From Corallococcus caeni (GTDB taxonomy: Bacteria > Myxococcota > Myxococcia > Myxococcales > Myxococcaceae), in NCBI RefSeq assembly GCF_036245865.1, contig NZ_BTTW01000006.1, positions 124,001 to 188,000 of the forward strand: 64,000 bases of DNA, written 5' to 3'. Position numbers and translations under genes: made by a program. Below, piece after piece: positions 45,915 to 54,073 of the stretch. The notes under the pieces were generated by a model. The model was not told where the DNA came from. It saw nothing but the letters and a program-made list of their open reading frames with translations, and ran no database searches. Position 1 is the first letter of the stretch. Each line of letters begins with the position of its first letter.

Positions 45915-46613
45915 TCAGCCCTGCTTGCGCCGCCAGGCCGGTGGAGGGCCGTCGCGCAGCACCCCGGCCACCGCCACCGGGCAGGCGAAGCTGGTCGTCA
46001 TGGGAACCTGCATCCAGCGGCCGCCCATGTAGAGCCTCACCTCCCGCTCCTTCACGACGTGGTCCACCTTCACGTCCGCGCCCACGCGCTCCATGAGGGC
46101 GGGGTCGCCCACGGACACCACCGACTCCAGCTGCGAGGGCAGGGTGGGCACTCCGCCCGCGGCGCTGGCGATGATGGCGCCCCGTGCCGCCGCGCGGTCC
46201 GTGACTTCGCGCATGGGCGCCTCCAGCGCGCGGTGGGTCGTGCCCAGGCTCAGGTTGAGCACGTCCACGCCCACCTCATCCAGCATCCACCCCAGCGCCT
46301 CCACGAGGCACAGCGAGTGCCCGCGCACGTTCTGGTCGAGGACGCGGGCCACGTAGAGCTCCACGTCCGGCCAGGGACGGACCTGGTCGTGGAGGATGCT
46401 CAGCACGGCCGTGCCGTGTCCGTGCGTGTCCTCCAGGTCCAGCGCGCTCGCGCCGGCCCGCCACGCCTCCAGCTCCTCCCGTTCGTAGACGCGCGCCTCC
46501 AGCACCTGCGCGTCCAGGTCGAGCGTGAAGGAGGCCGCTCCCGCGAGCCGCAGCGAGTGCTCGCGCAGGAAGGCCACCTCCACGCCGCTGTCGATGATGC
46601 CCACCTTCTTCAC
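45915..46613 (-). CDS. small subtilisin-like (S8) serine protease, cytoplasmic, no signal peptide
   Basis: 232 residues, starting at GTG 46613 (overlap of 4 bases, GTGA, with the preceding gene). The S8 triad is present: IIDSGVEV (Asp8), THGHGTAVLSI (His66), TTSFACPVAVAG (Ser208). The oxyanion-hole Asn expected in the AAGN motif is replaced (SAAGGVPT). The protein lacks signal peptide and prodomain and is much smaller than secreted subtilisins. It ends the minus-strand cluster that holds three precursor-like peptides, an exporter and a fusion enzyme, so it is a candidate leader peptidase (inference). Confidence 0.85.
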   Translation of the reverse strand: MKKVGIIDSGVEVAFLREHSLRLAGAASFTLDLDAQVLEARVYEREELEAWRAGASALDLEDTHGHGTAVLSILHDQVRPWPDVELYVARVLDQNVRGHSLCLVEALGWMLDEVGVDVLNLSLGTTHRALEAPMREVTDRAAARGAIIASAAGGVPTLPSQLESVVSVGDPALMERVGADVKVDHVVKEREVRLYMGGRWMQVPMTTSFACPVAVAGVLRDGPPPAWRRKQG

Positions 46614-46900
46614 GGGGCGCTGCCTCCCGCCCGCGAAGGCTTCCAGTGCTGGAGCTGCCGCATCACATAGGTGCCCAGGGACACGGACTCCGTGCGGGGC
46701 GGGATGGCATCCGGGACGGACACGGTGAGATGCACGAGCGAGCCCGCGAGCGCCATCCCCGCGCCCAGCACCACGAGGAGCACGAACGTGAGGGTGCCAA
46801 TCCGCCGCACGACGAAGAGGCCCGCGTGGTCGGGGTCCTCCAGCAGGGGCAGCGTCGAGGGCAGCGGCGGCGCGGTGGGGCGTGGAAGCTCGTTCGCCAT
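46610..46900 (-). CDS. small single-pass membrane protein of the peptide cluster
   Basis: 96 residues: a short polar N-terminus, one membrane helix (TLTFVLLVVLGAGMALAGSL, near 35-55), then a short soluble tail (about 40 residues). It lies 15 bases downstream of the ABC exporter gene and overlaps the S8 protease start. Its position between exporter and protease and the layout (helix then a short extracytoplasmic part) resemble the start of HlyD-type adaptors but without the long coiled coil. Function unknown; conserved context would help. Confidence 0.75.
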   Translation of the reverse strand: MANELPRPTAPPLPSTLPLLEDPDHAGLFVVRRIGTLTFVLLVVLGAGMALAGSLVHLTVSVPDAIPPRTESVSLGTYVMRQLQHWKPSRAGGSAP

Positions 46901-46915
46901 GGTTCTCCGTCCGCG

Positions 46916-48721
46916 CTAGGCGGCGTCCGCCTCGCCCATGCCCGCGCGGAACAGCCGCTGGTACGGCGCGCAGCGCGCGAGCAGTTCCGCGTGCGGACCC
47001 CGGCCCACCAGCCGTCCTCCGGCGAGCATCCACACCTCGTCGGCCAGCGGCGCGTTGGCCAGCCGGTGCGTGATGAACAGCACCGTCTGTCCACGCTCCC
47101 GGGCCCGCGCGAGCAGCCCCCTCACGATGGCGGACTCCGTCTCCACGTCGAGCTGCGAGGTGGCTTCGTCCAGTAGCAGCACCGGCGCGTCGCGGAGCAC
47201 CGCCCGGGCCAACGCCAGCCGCTGCCGCTGTCCGCCGGAGAGGCTGGCGCCCGCCTCGGCCACCGGCGTGTCGTAGCCCTGGGGCAGCGCCGCGAGGACG
47301 GGCTCCAGCGCGCACAGCCGCACCGCCTGCCGCAGGTCCTCCTCGCTCACGTCGGACAGGCCCAGGGTGAGGTTGTCGCGCACGGTGCCGTGGTACAGCT
47401 CCACGTCCTGCCACACCACCGCGAGCTGCCGGCGCAGGTCGGACAGCTCCAGCGTCCGCGCGTCCTGCCCGTCGTACAGCACGCGCCCCCGGCCCGGCTC
47501 CTCCAGCCGCGTCAGCAGCCGCGCGAGCGTCGTCTTGCCGGAGCCGCTGGAGCCGACGATGGTCACCACCGCGCCGGGCGGGACGCGCGCGCTCACCTCG
47601 CGCAGCACGTCCTGCTCCGGCAGGTAGCCGAAGGACACGGCCTCCAGCTCCACCCCTCCGGAGAGCCGCTGTCCCAGCGGGGCCGGGGCCGTCAGCGAGC
47701 GGGCCGGGTCCTGCTCCGGCGTCTCGTGCAGGTACTCGAAGAAGCGGCGCAGGTGCACGCCGCGCTGCTGGAGGCTGGTGACGAAGGCGATGGCCTCGAT
47801 GACCGGCCCGCGCAGGTACGCGGCATACGCCACGAAGGCCACGAAGCCGCCCAGCGTCAGCTTGCCCTGGAGGATGAGCCGCCAGCCCAGCCAGGTGAAC
47901 AGCGCCGTCTGCGCGGCCTCCACCGAGCGCTCGAACAGCCGCAGCAGCCCCTCCACCCCATGGGCCCGCAGGTGCGCCCGCAGCACGGACCGCATGAGCC
48001 CCGCCGCGCGCTGGTAGACGAACGGCTCCAGCGCCAGCACCTTCGTCGTGCGGCTCTGCCGCAGCGTCTCCACCTGGAGCGCGCTGAGCGCACCGTGCAC
48101 ACCCATCACCTCCTGCCACGCGCTGCCCATGGCGCGCCCCATGAACAGCGGCACCGCCACCACGAAGGGCAGCGTGGCCAGGGCCGCCAGCGCCAGCTCC
48201 CAGTGGAGCGACGCGAGCGTGAACGGGATGACGAGCAGGAAGGTGAGCTGCGAGAAGACGAGCCGGAGCAGCCCCAGCACCAGGGCCATGCCCGCCTTCG
48301 CGTCATCGAAGCGGCTGGTGAGCTCCCCCACCTGACGCCGGGAGAAGAAGCGGTCCGGCAGGTGCTGCAGGTGGTTGAAGAGGTAGAGCGCCGAGGAGCT
48401 CTCCAGCTTCACGGTCAGGTACGCGGAGTAATAGCCCAGCAGCGTCTCCGCGAGCGCCGCCGCCACCGACGCGGCGAGGATGCTCAGCACCAGCACGTGC
48501 AGGAGCCCCAGGTCCTGCGGCGACGACACGTGGTCGAACAAGAGCCGCGTGAGGAAGGGCGGAATCAGGCAGAGCAGCGTGATGACCGGACCCAGGAGCG
48601 CGCTCCTCGCGAGCGAGCCCCACGCGGGCTTGAGCAGCCGCAGCAGCGCGGCCAGGTAGCGCGCCGACTGCCGCAGCCCGGGGGAGCCTTCCGCCTGCAT
48701 CTCGCCGCCCGCTTCCATCAC
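46916..48721 (-). CDS. ABC exporter (fused permease-ATPase), no C39 peptidase domain
   Basis: 601 residues. The N-terminal part (about 30-320) holds six membrane helices of the bacteriocin/type I exporter family (for example LLGPVITLLCLIPPFLTRLL and TSRFDDAK). The ATPase has Walker A GSSGSGKTTLARLL (near 392), signature LSGGQRQRLALARA (near 500) and Walker B PVLLLDEATSQLD. Peptidase-containing ABC transporters of bacteriocins carry an N-terminal C39 protease domain, which is missing here; the separate S8 protease two genes downstream could replace it. The start overlaps the upstream fusion gene by 4 bases. Confidence 0.92.
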   Translation of the reverse strand: MMEAGGEMQAEGSPGLRQSARYLAALLRLLKPAWGSLARSALLGPVITLLCLIPPFLTRLLFDHVSSPQDLGLLHVLVLSILAASVAAALAETLLGYYSAYLTVKLESSSALYLFNHLQHLPDRFFSRRQVGELTSRFDDAKAGMALVLGLLRLVFSQLTFLLVIPFTLASLHWELALAALATLPFVVAVPLFMGRAMGSAWQEVMGVHGALSALQVETLRQSRTTKVLALEPFVYQRAAGLMRSVLRAHLRAHGVEGLLRLFERSVEAAQTALFTWLGWRLILQGKLTLGGFVAFVAYAAYLRGPVIEAIAFVTSLQQRGVHLRRFFEYLHETPEQDPARSLTAPAPLGQRLSGGVELEAVSFGYLPEQDVLREVSARVPPGAVVTIVGSSGSGKTTLARLLTRLEEPGRGRVLYDGQDARTLELSDLRRQLAVVWQDVELYHGTVRDNLTLGLSDVSEEDLRQAVRLCALEPVLAALPQGYDTPVAEAGASLSGGQRQRLALARAVLRDAPVLLLDEATSQLDVETESAIVRGLLARARERGQTVLFITHRLANAPLADEVWMLAGGRLVGRGPHAELLARCAPYQRLFRAGMGEADAA

Positions 48722-51708
48722 AGGTGCGTGAGCACGCTCTGGGCCAGCGCGTCCACTTCCTCGGGAATGGCGTGGACGCGCAGGCCGGTGTGCTGCTCCA
48801 TCTTGCGCCGCGCCTCCTCCAGCACCTCATCGCGCACGCCCAAAAACCACGTCTCCGTCCACCGGCTGCCCAGGAGCTTGCGCCCGCCCATCATCGCCAG
48901 GCCCACCACCGTGCAGGGCACGTCATGCTCCCGGGCCAGCATCTCCAGATATTCGCGCGTCGCGACCACGTCCTCCGGCTTCGTGTCCACCGACACGGTG
49001 AGCACCACCAGGCGCGGCAGGAACGTCTCGTAGATGAGCGTGGAGGCGTTGGCCCGGCGGTCCAGGCCGGCGGGCGTGTAGAGCAGCCCGTTCTGCCCGC
49101 CCGTGATGACCAGGTCGCAGTCGCGCGCCAGGTCCGCCATGAGCCGCCGCTCGAACGCCAGTCGCTGCGGGCCCTCCACGCGCAGCACGCGCGAGTAGCC
49201 CGTGTCCGAGCCCAGCAGGATGCCCGTGGGCTCCGTGGCGTGGTGGCGCACGCGCACGTGCTTCGCCAGCGCCTCGCGCAGGTACACCTGCGTCGTGAAC
49301 TTGCCCTGCACCGTGTCCGTGCCGAAGACGCCCAGCAGGTTGCGCGGCCCGTACTCCGCCGGACCCGGCTTCGCGAGCGCGTCCTGCTCCGGCACGGCCA
49401 CGCGCCAGAAGAGGTCGGGGTCCGGCTCCAGCCCGTCGAACAAGTCGTAATAGAGGATGTCGTCGTACAGCGACACCACCGGCAGCCGCTTGCGCGTGGC
49501 CACCTCCAGGAGCGCCCGGACGTGCGGCACCTCCGTCTCGAAGTTGAGCGAGCACGTGAAGACGACGGCGTCGAAGTCGTGGCGCGCGATGTCCGCCGGG
49601 TCGTTCACAACGGGCACGGACAACTCCCCGGCCTGGATGTACGCGCCCGCGTCGCTGAGCGACACCGAGTCGTCGAAGACGACGCACGCCGGGGCCGGGC
49701 CGCGGTCGCGGAAGCGCAAGAGCGCGTAGCCTTCTTTGTTGTACTTGAAGACGGCGGTCCGCTTGCCCGCGAGCACCTCCATCACCTGCGCGCGCGTGTA
49801 CATGTGGCGGCTGCGCAGCGTGGGGTTCATCTTGAGCGGCAGCCGCTGGTCGCCCTCCCAGATTTCACCCAGCTTCCGGTAGAGCACCTCCGGGTCGTAC
49901 TTGGGATAGGTACGGGTGTCCGGCGCGATGAGCAGCGGCACGCCGTAGTCCGGCATCTGGAAGACGTGCTCGCGCTCGGAGCCCTCCACGCGCAGCGCGT
50001 AGCGGCCCTGGGGGTGCAAGAGGAAGTACTGGAACGCGACGCGCAGGCCCGCGACCTCCAGCACCTCCGCGTCCAGCGTGAGCTCCCGGCGCGCTTCCGT
50101 GTTCACACCCTCCAGGGACAGCCGGCGCAGGAGGAACGGCGGCTGTTCCTGCCCGCCGGCCTTGCTCACGTGGATGAGCACGCACTTGAAGGGGTCCACC
50201 GGGAAGGACGTGAGCAGCTCCGTCGAGAAGTCCTTCAGCCGCGACACGACGTCCGCGTAGCGCGCGAGGAACAGCGCGCGCGCCCGGTCCCGCTGGGTCG
50301 GGTCCGGAATCATGAAGAGCAGGTCGCTGCCGCTGAAGACCTCGAAGCGGCGCCACGTCTCCCGCGTCTCCGCGTCCACCGGCTCCGGCAACTGCGCTTC
50401 CACCAGCTTGATGAGCGCGTACATCCACGCGTTGCCCGGCGTCAGCCAGTGCTCGCTGTAGAAGTCGCGTCCCCACGTCGAATAGTAGAGCCGGGGCAGC
50501 GACGGCGGCTCGGGCGGCGGCGCCGGCGGCGTGGCCGCAAGCTCCAGCGGCGCGGCGGGCTGCATGACGCCCTCCAGCCAGTCGACGCCCTCGTGCCACC
50601 AGTGGCCGAACAGCTCCGTGTCGAACGCGAGCACGAACGTCTGACCGTCCTGAACGAGCGAGCGGCGCGACTCCAGCAGGTCCCAGAACGCGCGCACGTG
50701 CTGGGGCACCTGGGCGCGGGCGGCGTCCACGTCGTAGAGCGCCTTCTGCCCCAGGTCGACCTTCTGCCCGCTCACCGCGTGGTACTTGAGGCCCGTCCAC
50801 ACGTGGCCCCGCTTGTTCGCGGGCACGGGCACGCCCAGCTCCTCGAAGTACTCGGGGCGCAGGTCGAAGCCCACGTCCCGGAAGAACTCGCGGTAGACGG
50901 GATGGGCGGGATAGGTGGATTCGGGCGACTTCCACAGGTACAGCCCGATGCGGTAGTCGTGGACGAGCACCTCCAGGTCCTCGTGGCGGAACACGCCGCT
51001 GGGGTCCTGGGGCTGTGATGCGCCAATGCCTGTCAGGCTGAGCGCGGTGCGGCGGATGCCGTGGCGCGTGAGCACGCGCTCCAGGCCCGGCTGGAAGGCG
51101 CACTCGGGCAGCCAGAGGCCGTCCGGCTCGCGGCCGAAGACGTCCTGGAAGGACTCCACGCCCCGCGCCACCAGCCGGTCCGCGATGGCGGGCTGGAAGA
51201 AGGGCAGGAAGTTGTGCTGCGGCGTGGACGTCCACAGCTGCACGCCCGGCAGCCGCGAGCGCCCCAGCGTGGCGAACACGTCGCGCAGGCTGTGCTCCCG
51301 CAGGAACGCGAGGCTGTCCTCCACGCGGCGCAGGTACATGCCCGCGGTGCGGTGGACGCGGGCGAGCGCCTCGTCCGACAGCGACTGGGGGAACTTCTCG
51401 TAGCGGTTGTAGAGGTCCAGCCGCGACGTGCGCTCCAGCTCGCGCGTGGCGATGCGCCGGAGCAGCTGGAGGTAGCCGGTGTAGCGCTCCTCGCAGGCGA
51501 CGAGCTGGTCCACCAGGCACGGGGTGAAGGACATCACCAGCGTGCCGGCGAAGCGCCGGGAGTCCCAGCGCTCCAGCATCCGGAACAGCGGGAGGTACGT
51601 CTCCGTCAGCGCTTCGAAGAGCCAGTTCTCCGGCTCATCGAAGAGGGGCCCCTCGCCCAACACCTGCGGCATGTGGGTGTTGAGGATCAGGGTGAGGCGC
51701 GTGTTCAT
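48718..51708 (-). CDS. GH57 branching-enzyme-like domain fused to a DUF1611/DgcN-like P-loop domain
   Basis: 996 residues. Residues 1 to about 560 are a GH57 enzyme: LILNTHMPQVLGEG (first motif), GLWLPECAFQPGL (nucleophile Glu, near 197), LAFDTELFGHWWHEG (catalytic Asp, near 365) and a DUF1957-like tail (DFYSEHWLTPGNAWMY). Residues about 670-996 resemble DUF1611 (DgcN, a D-glutamate N-acetyltransferase in some bacteria): VGVFGTDTVQGKFTTQVYL carries a P-loop-type G-T-D-x-x-x-G-K-T/F-T-T motif, then TGILLGSDTGYSRV and LVITGGQNGLLY. It is the first large gene after three small peptide genes and is coupled to the exporter gene. It is the probable modifying enzyme of the cluster (inference). Confidence 0.85.
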   Translation of the reverse strand: MNTRLTLILNTHMPQVLGEGPLFDEPENWLFEALTETYLPLFRMLERWDSRRFAGTLVMSFTPCLVDQLVACEERYTGYLQLLRRIATRELERTSRLDLYNRYEKFPQSLSDEALARVHRTAGMYLRRVEDSLAFLREHSLRDVFATLGRSRLPGVQLWTSTPQHNFLPFFQPAIADRLVARGVESFQDVFGREPDGLWLPECAFQPGLERVLTRHGIRRTALSLTGIGASQPQDPSGVFRHEDLEVLVHDYRIGLYLWKSPESTYPAHPVYREFFRDVGFDLRPEYFEELGVPVPANKRGHVWTGLKYHAVSGQKVDLGQKALYDVDAARAQVPQHVRAFWDLLESRRSLVQDGQTFVLAFDTELFGHWWHEGVDWLEGVMQPAAPLELAATPPAPPPEPPSLPRLYYSTWGRDFYSEHWLTPGNAWMYALIKLVEAQLPEPVDAETRETWRRFEVFSGSDLLFMIPDPTQRDRARALFLARYADVVSRLKDFSTELLTSFPVDPFKCVLIHVSKAGGQEQPPFLLRRLSLEGVNTEARRELTLDAEVLEVAGLRVAFQYFLLHPQGRYALRVEGSEREHVFQMPDYGVPLLIAPDTRTYPKYDPEVLYRKLGEIWEGDQRLPLKMNPTLRSRHMYTRAQVMEVLAGKRTAVFKYNKEGYALLRFRDRGPAPACVVFDDSVSLSDAGAYIQAGELSVPVVNDPADIARHDFDAVVFTCSLNFETEVPHVRALLEVATRKRLPVVSLYDDILYYDLFDGLEPDPDLFWRVAVPEQDALAKPGPAEYGPRNLLGVFGTDTVQGKFTTQVYLREALAKHVRVRHHATEPTGILLGSDTGYSRVLRVEGPQRLAFERRLMADLARDCDLVITGGQNGLLYTPAGLDRRANASTLIYETFLPRLVVLTVSVDTKPEDVVATREYLEMLAREHDVPCTVVGLAMMGGRKLLGSRWTETWFLGVRDEVLEEARRKMEQHTGLRVHAIPEEVDALAQSVLTHL

Positions 51709-51759
51709 GAGGGGACCGCGAGACGGGGGGAAGCGGGGGATGCAGCGAGGACCGCGGGG

Positions 51760-51978
51760 CTAGATGCCGCCGCTGCAGTCCTCATAGGGGGACGTCGCGC
51801 CGTCCTCGGAACACAGCCGGTGGGCCGAGTTGTACAGGTCCTGCCAGACCGTTCCCGGTCCCGAGGCGACGAGCGTGTACGTGGTGCTGGAGAAGTTCGA
51901 CGTGGCGAAGCCCATGACGTCCGGGCCTCCGTGGACCAGCTCCAGCAACTCCGAGACATCCTTGCGCGTGAAACGCAT
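51760..51978 (-). CDS. precursor-like peptide 1 (72 residues)
   Basis: The N-terminus MRFTRKDVSELLELVHGG and the PDV motif match those of the two other peptides in the cluster. The C-terminal part has two Cys (HRLCSEDGATSPYEDCSGG) and a mid region rich in Ser, Thr and aromatic residues. GGAGG lies just before the ATG. There is no secretion signal. It is the third peptide gene in transcription order and ends 52 bases before the GH57-DUF1611 gene. Confidence 0.8.
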   Translation of the reverse strand: MRFTRKDVSELLELVHGGPDVMGFATSNFSSTTYTLVASGPGTVWQDLYNSAHRLCSEDGATSPYEDCSGGI

Positions 51979-52026
51979 CGGGGACCTCCGTGCGGCGGGG
52001 GGAACGGCGGGTGGGAAGGCGCGGCG

Positions 52027-52248
52027 CTAGTAGCAGCCGAACGTGGAGCGGTCCTCGGCGGTGACGGTGCCGCCGTCCTCGCAGGTCCACTGGTACGTCC
52101 AGGAGTTCTGCCAGACGGCGCCGCCGCCGAAGGAGGGGACCATCGTCCAGGTGGCACCGGCGAAGGTCGAGGTGCCGTGGCCCTGGACATCCGGGCTGCC
52201 CTGCACCGAGCTCAACAGGTCACTGACGTTCTTGCGCGTGTAACGCAT
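52027..52248 (-). CDS. precursor-like peptide 2 (73 residues)
   Basis: Begins MRYTRKNVSDLLSSVQG, then SPDVQGHGTST. The C-terminal CEDGGTVTAEDRSTFGCY shares the Cys, the acidic CEDGG and ED pairs, and the terminal GCY with peptide 3. The middle is rich in Trp and Thr (GATWTMVPSFGGGAVWQ). Homologous to its neighbours but about half of the residues after position 25 differ, as expected for a conserved leader and variable core. Confidence 0.8.
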   Translation of the reverse strand: MRYTRKNVSDLLSSVQGSPDVQGHGTSTFAGATWTMVPSFGGGAVWQNSWTYQWTCEDGGTVTAEDRSTFGCY

Positions 52249-52284
52249 GGGGGGGCTCCGGGTGTGGCGTGGAGGGAGGGGGCG

Positions 52285-52506
52285 CTAGTAGCAGCCCACC
52301 TGGGACGCGTCCTCGAACACGGTCTGGCCGCCGTCCTCGCACATCCGGTGGTTCGGGTTGTAGATGTCCTGGTAGATGTAGCCGCCCGCGGACGGGGTGA
52401 TGTTGTACGTGTAGCTGCCGACGGTGGAGGTCCAGAAGCCCACCACGTCGGGGTTGCCCTTCACGGTGTCGAGCAGCTCGGAAACGTTCTTGCGCGTGTA
52501 CCGCAT
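52285..52506 (-). CDS. precursor-like peptide 3 (73 residues), first in the row
   Basis: MRYTRKNVSELLDTVKGN then PDVVGFWTSTVGSYTYN. The C-terminus is HRMCEDGGQTVFEDASQVG followed by CY. A GGAG ribosome site precedes the ATG, as for the other two. The three genes are 36-48 bases apart, so they would be on one messenger. It is the first after the promoter at 52549-52577. Confidence 0.8.
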   Translation of the reverse strand: MRYTRKNVSELLDTVKGNPDVVGFWTSTVGSYTYNITPSAGGYIYQDIYNPNHRMCEDGGQTVFEDASQVGCY

Positions 52507-52548
52507 GGTGATGCTCCAGGGTTGAGGGGGGATCCGGCGGAGCCCGGA

Positions 52549-52577
52549 ATCCTAGGAAGGGACCGGGGAGCGAGCAA
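52549..52577 (-). promoter_or_regulatory. candidate promoter of the three peptide genes
   Basis: On the minus strand TTGCTC (52577-52572) and TAGGAT (52554-52549) are separated by 17 bases, a good fit to a housekeeping promoter. The start codon of peptide 3 is 42 bases further on. If real, the peptide operon can be transcribed apart from the methyltransferase pair upstream. Confidence 0.35.
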
Positions 52578-52631
52578 GCCAGGGGAGGGCGGGGGTCCGG
52601 AAGTGTCAGGAAAAACGCGCGACTTCCTGTT

Positions 52632-53162
52632 TCACGGTCTCGCCTGACCCACGGCCGGCAGCCGGGCCCGCATGCCCACGTTCAGCCAGGGCTCGAGCGC
52701 GAGCTGGGCCGCGCACGCGGCGATGGTGACGAGCGCGGCCGTGAGGCCTGGCGCCTTCCACGCGCCGACGACGGCCGCCGCCGCGATGACCCAGGGGCGG
52801 ATCAGCGTGAACGGCCCCAGGACCACCACGCTCGCGAGCGTCCGCGCGTCGGCCTCCGCGGCGGCCCACACGCCCATGCCCACCAGGGTCAGGGTCGCGT
52901 ACGGCAGGAGCACCCAGAGCATCGCCTGCGCGCAGACGAGCAGCTGCGTGAACAGGCCCGGCGCGAACAGGCAGGCTCCGGCGATGCCAGCACCCACCAC
53001 GGCGGTGGTGAAGATTCCCCGCCCCATCCCCCGGCGGATCGCGGACCGGTAGAAGTCCGCCTTGAAGATGCGCGCATCCCGGCCCGCGGCGACCCGGAAG
53101 CCGCAGAACGAGGCATCCGTGATGGCCAGCAGCGCCAGCAGCACGGGAAGGACCGCGTTCAT
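52632..53162 (-). CDS. multi-pass membrane protein of the peptide cluster
   Basis: 176 residues with about four to five membrane helices (for example VLPVLLALLAITDASFCGFR and FLFAP-type segments GIAGACLFAPGLFTQLLV; WVIAAAAVVGAWKAPGLTAA). No family recognised. Its start overlaps the stop of the methyltransferase gene by 4 bases (ATGA), so the two are co-expressed. It may belong to the peptide system as an immunity or transport protein, or be separate; the 125-base gap to the peptide genes leaves this open. Confidence 0.78.
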   Translation of the reverse strand: MNAVLPVLLALLAITDASFCGFRVAAGRDARIFKADFYRSAIRRGMGRGIFTTAVVGAGIAGACLFAPGLFTQLLVCAQAMLWVLLPYATLTLVGMGVWAAAEADARTLASVVVLGPFTLIRPWVIAAAAVVGAWKAPGLTAALVTIAACAAQLALEPWLNVGMRARLPAVGQARP

Positions 53163-54073
53163 CGGGCAGGCCCCAGCCGTGCGCGCAGCGGTCCCAGGTG
53201 CCGCAGGAGCGGCTCCCACAGCTCCGCGCGGGTTCCAACCGTGGCGGTCATGGGCCGCAGCACCGCGCCGAGGAGGTTCCGGGCGCCGTCCAGGGACGCG
53301 CAGGTGAACCCGGTCTCCGTGCGGGCCGCCGACAGCAGCGTCTGCGTGGAATGAACGCGCCGTGCGGAGACCACGCCATCGTGGCGCGCGAGCGGCTCCC
53401 GCATGCGGGCCTGGTGGAACATCCACGACCCCCAGGGCGAGAGCACCGAGTGCTGGATGTCGTAGTGGACGAAGGCGTGCCCCTGCCGCTGGCCGGCGAA
53501 GAACGCGTTCAGGTCGTCTCCACGAAAGTGATGCAGGACGCCCGTGGAGATGAAGACGTGGCCGGGCTGCTCCAACTGGAACGCGTTCGCGACCTTGAGC
53601 TCGCATGAGAGGGATTCCTCCTCCGCGAGCCGCCGGGCGTTCTCGATCAGCGTCACGTTCATGTCGCAGCCGATGATTTCAACGTCGCGCCCCAGCCGCC
53701 CATGCGCCGCGAGCGAGCGGACGACGTAGCCGAGCCCACAGCCGACGTCGACGATGCGCAGCGGAGGCTTCACGCCGGCGTCGCGCAGCGCTTGCAGCAG
53801 GGGCAGCAGCACGCAGCGGAGACGGTCCGCCTGCAGGAACTCCTCGCTCAGTCGCTGCAGCTCGATGTGCGAGCGTAGCAGGGCCAGGTTGCAGGCCTCG
53901 GCGTCGAGCGTGTCATTGGAAGCGGGAATCCGCCGCACGAGCCGCGCGGCGGAGCGCTGCCCGTTCGCCTCGAGCCGGGCCACCACCGCGGAGCGGGACA
54001 CCGGCCGGGGCTGGAGCGTCGCGACGTCGTAGTCGACGATGAGGTCTGAGATTTCCAGCAGGTCGGAGGGCAT
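53159..54073 (-). CDS. class I SAM-dependent methyltransferase
   Basis: 304 residues. Motif I is LRIVDVGCGLGYVVRSLAA, the strand-2 acidic end is EIIGCDMNVTLIENARRLA and a motif FISTGVLHHFRGDDLNAF follows. The N-terminal 100 residues are helical and not of a recognised family. It is the most upstream gene of the minus-strand cluster that contains the three peptides. It could methylate the peptide, but its own neighbours do not prove that. ATG 54073 is the first start within the conserved part. Confidence 0.85.
   Translation of the reverse strand: MPSDLLEISDLIVDYDVATLQPRPVSRSAVVARLEANGQRSAARLVRRIPASNDTLDAEACNLALLRSHIELQRLSEEFLQADRLRCVLLPLLQALRDAGVKPPLRIVDVGCGLGYVVRSLAAHGRLGRDVEIIGCDMNVTLIENARRLAEEESLSCELKVANAFQLEQPGHVFISTGVLHHFRGDDLNAFFAGQRQGHAFVHYDIQHSVLSPWGSWMFHQARMREPLARHDGVVSARRVHSTQTLLSAARTETGFTCASLDGARNLLGAVLRPMTATVGTRAELWEPLLRHLGPLRARLGPAR

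Noticed and set aside
46610-46900. Reading the small membrane protein as a truncated HlyD adaptor
   Set aside because: Only the position of the helix is HlyD-like; the coiled coil and beta-barrel parts are missing, so the family name is not supported.
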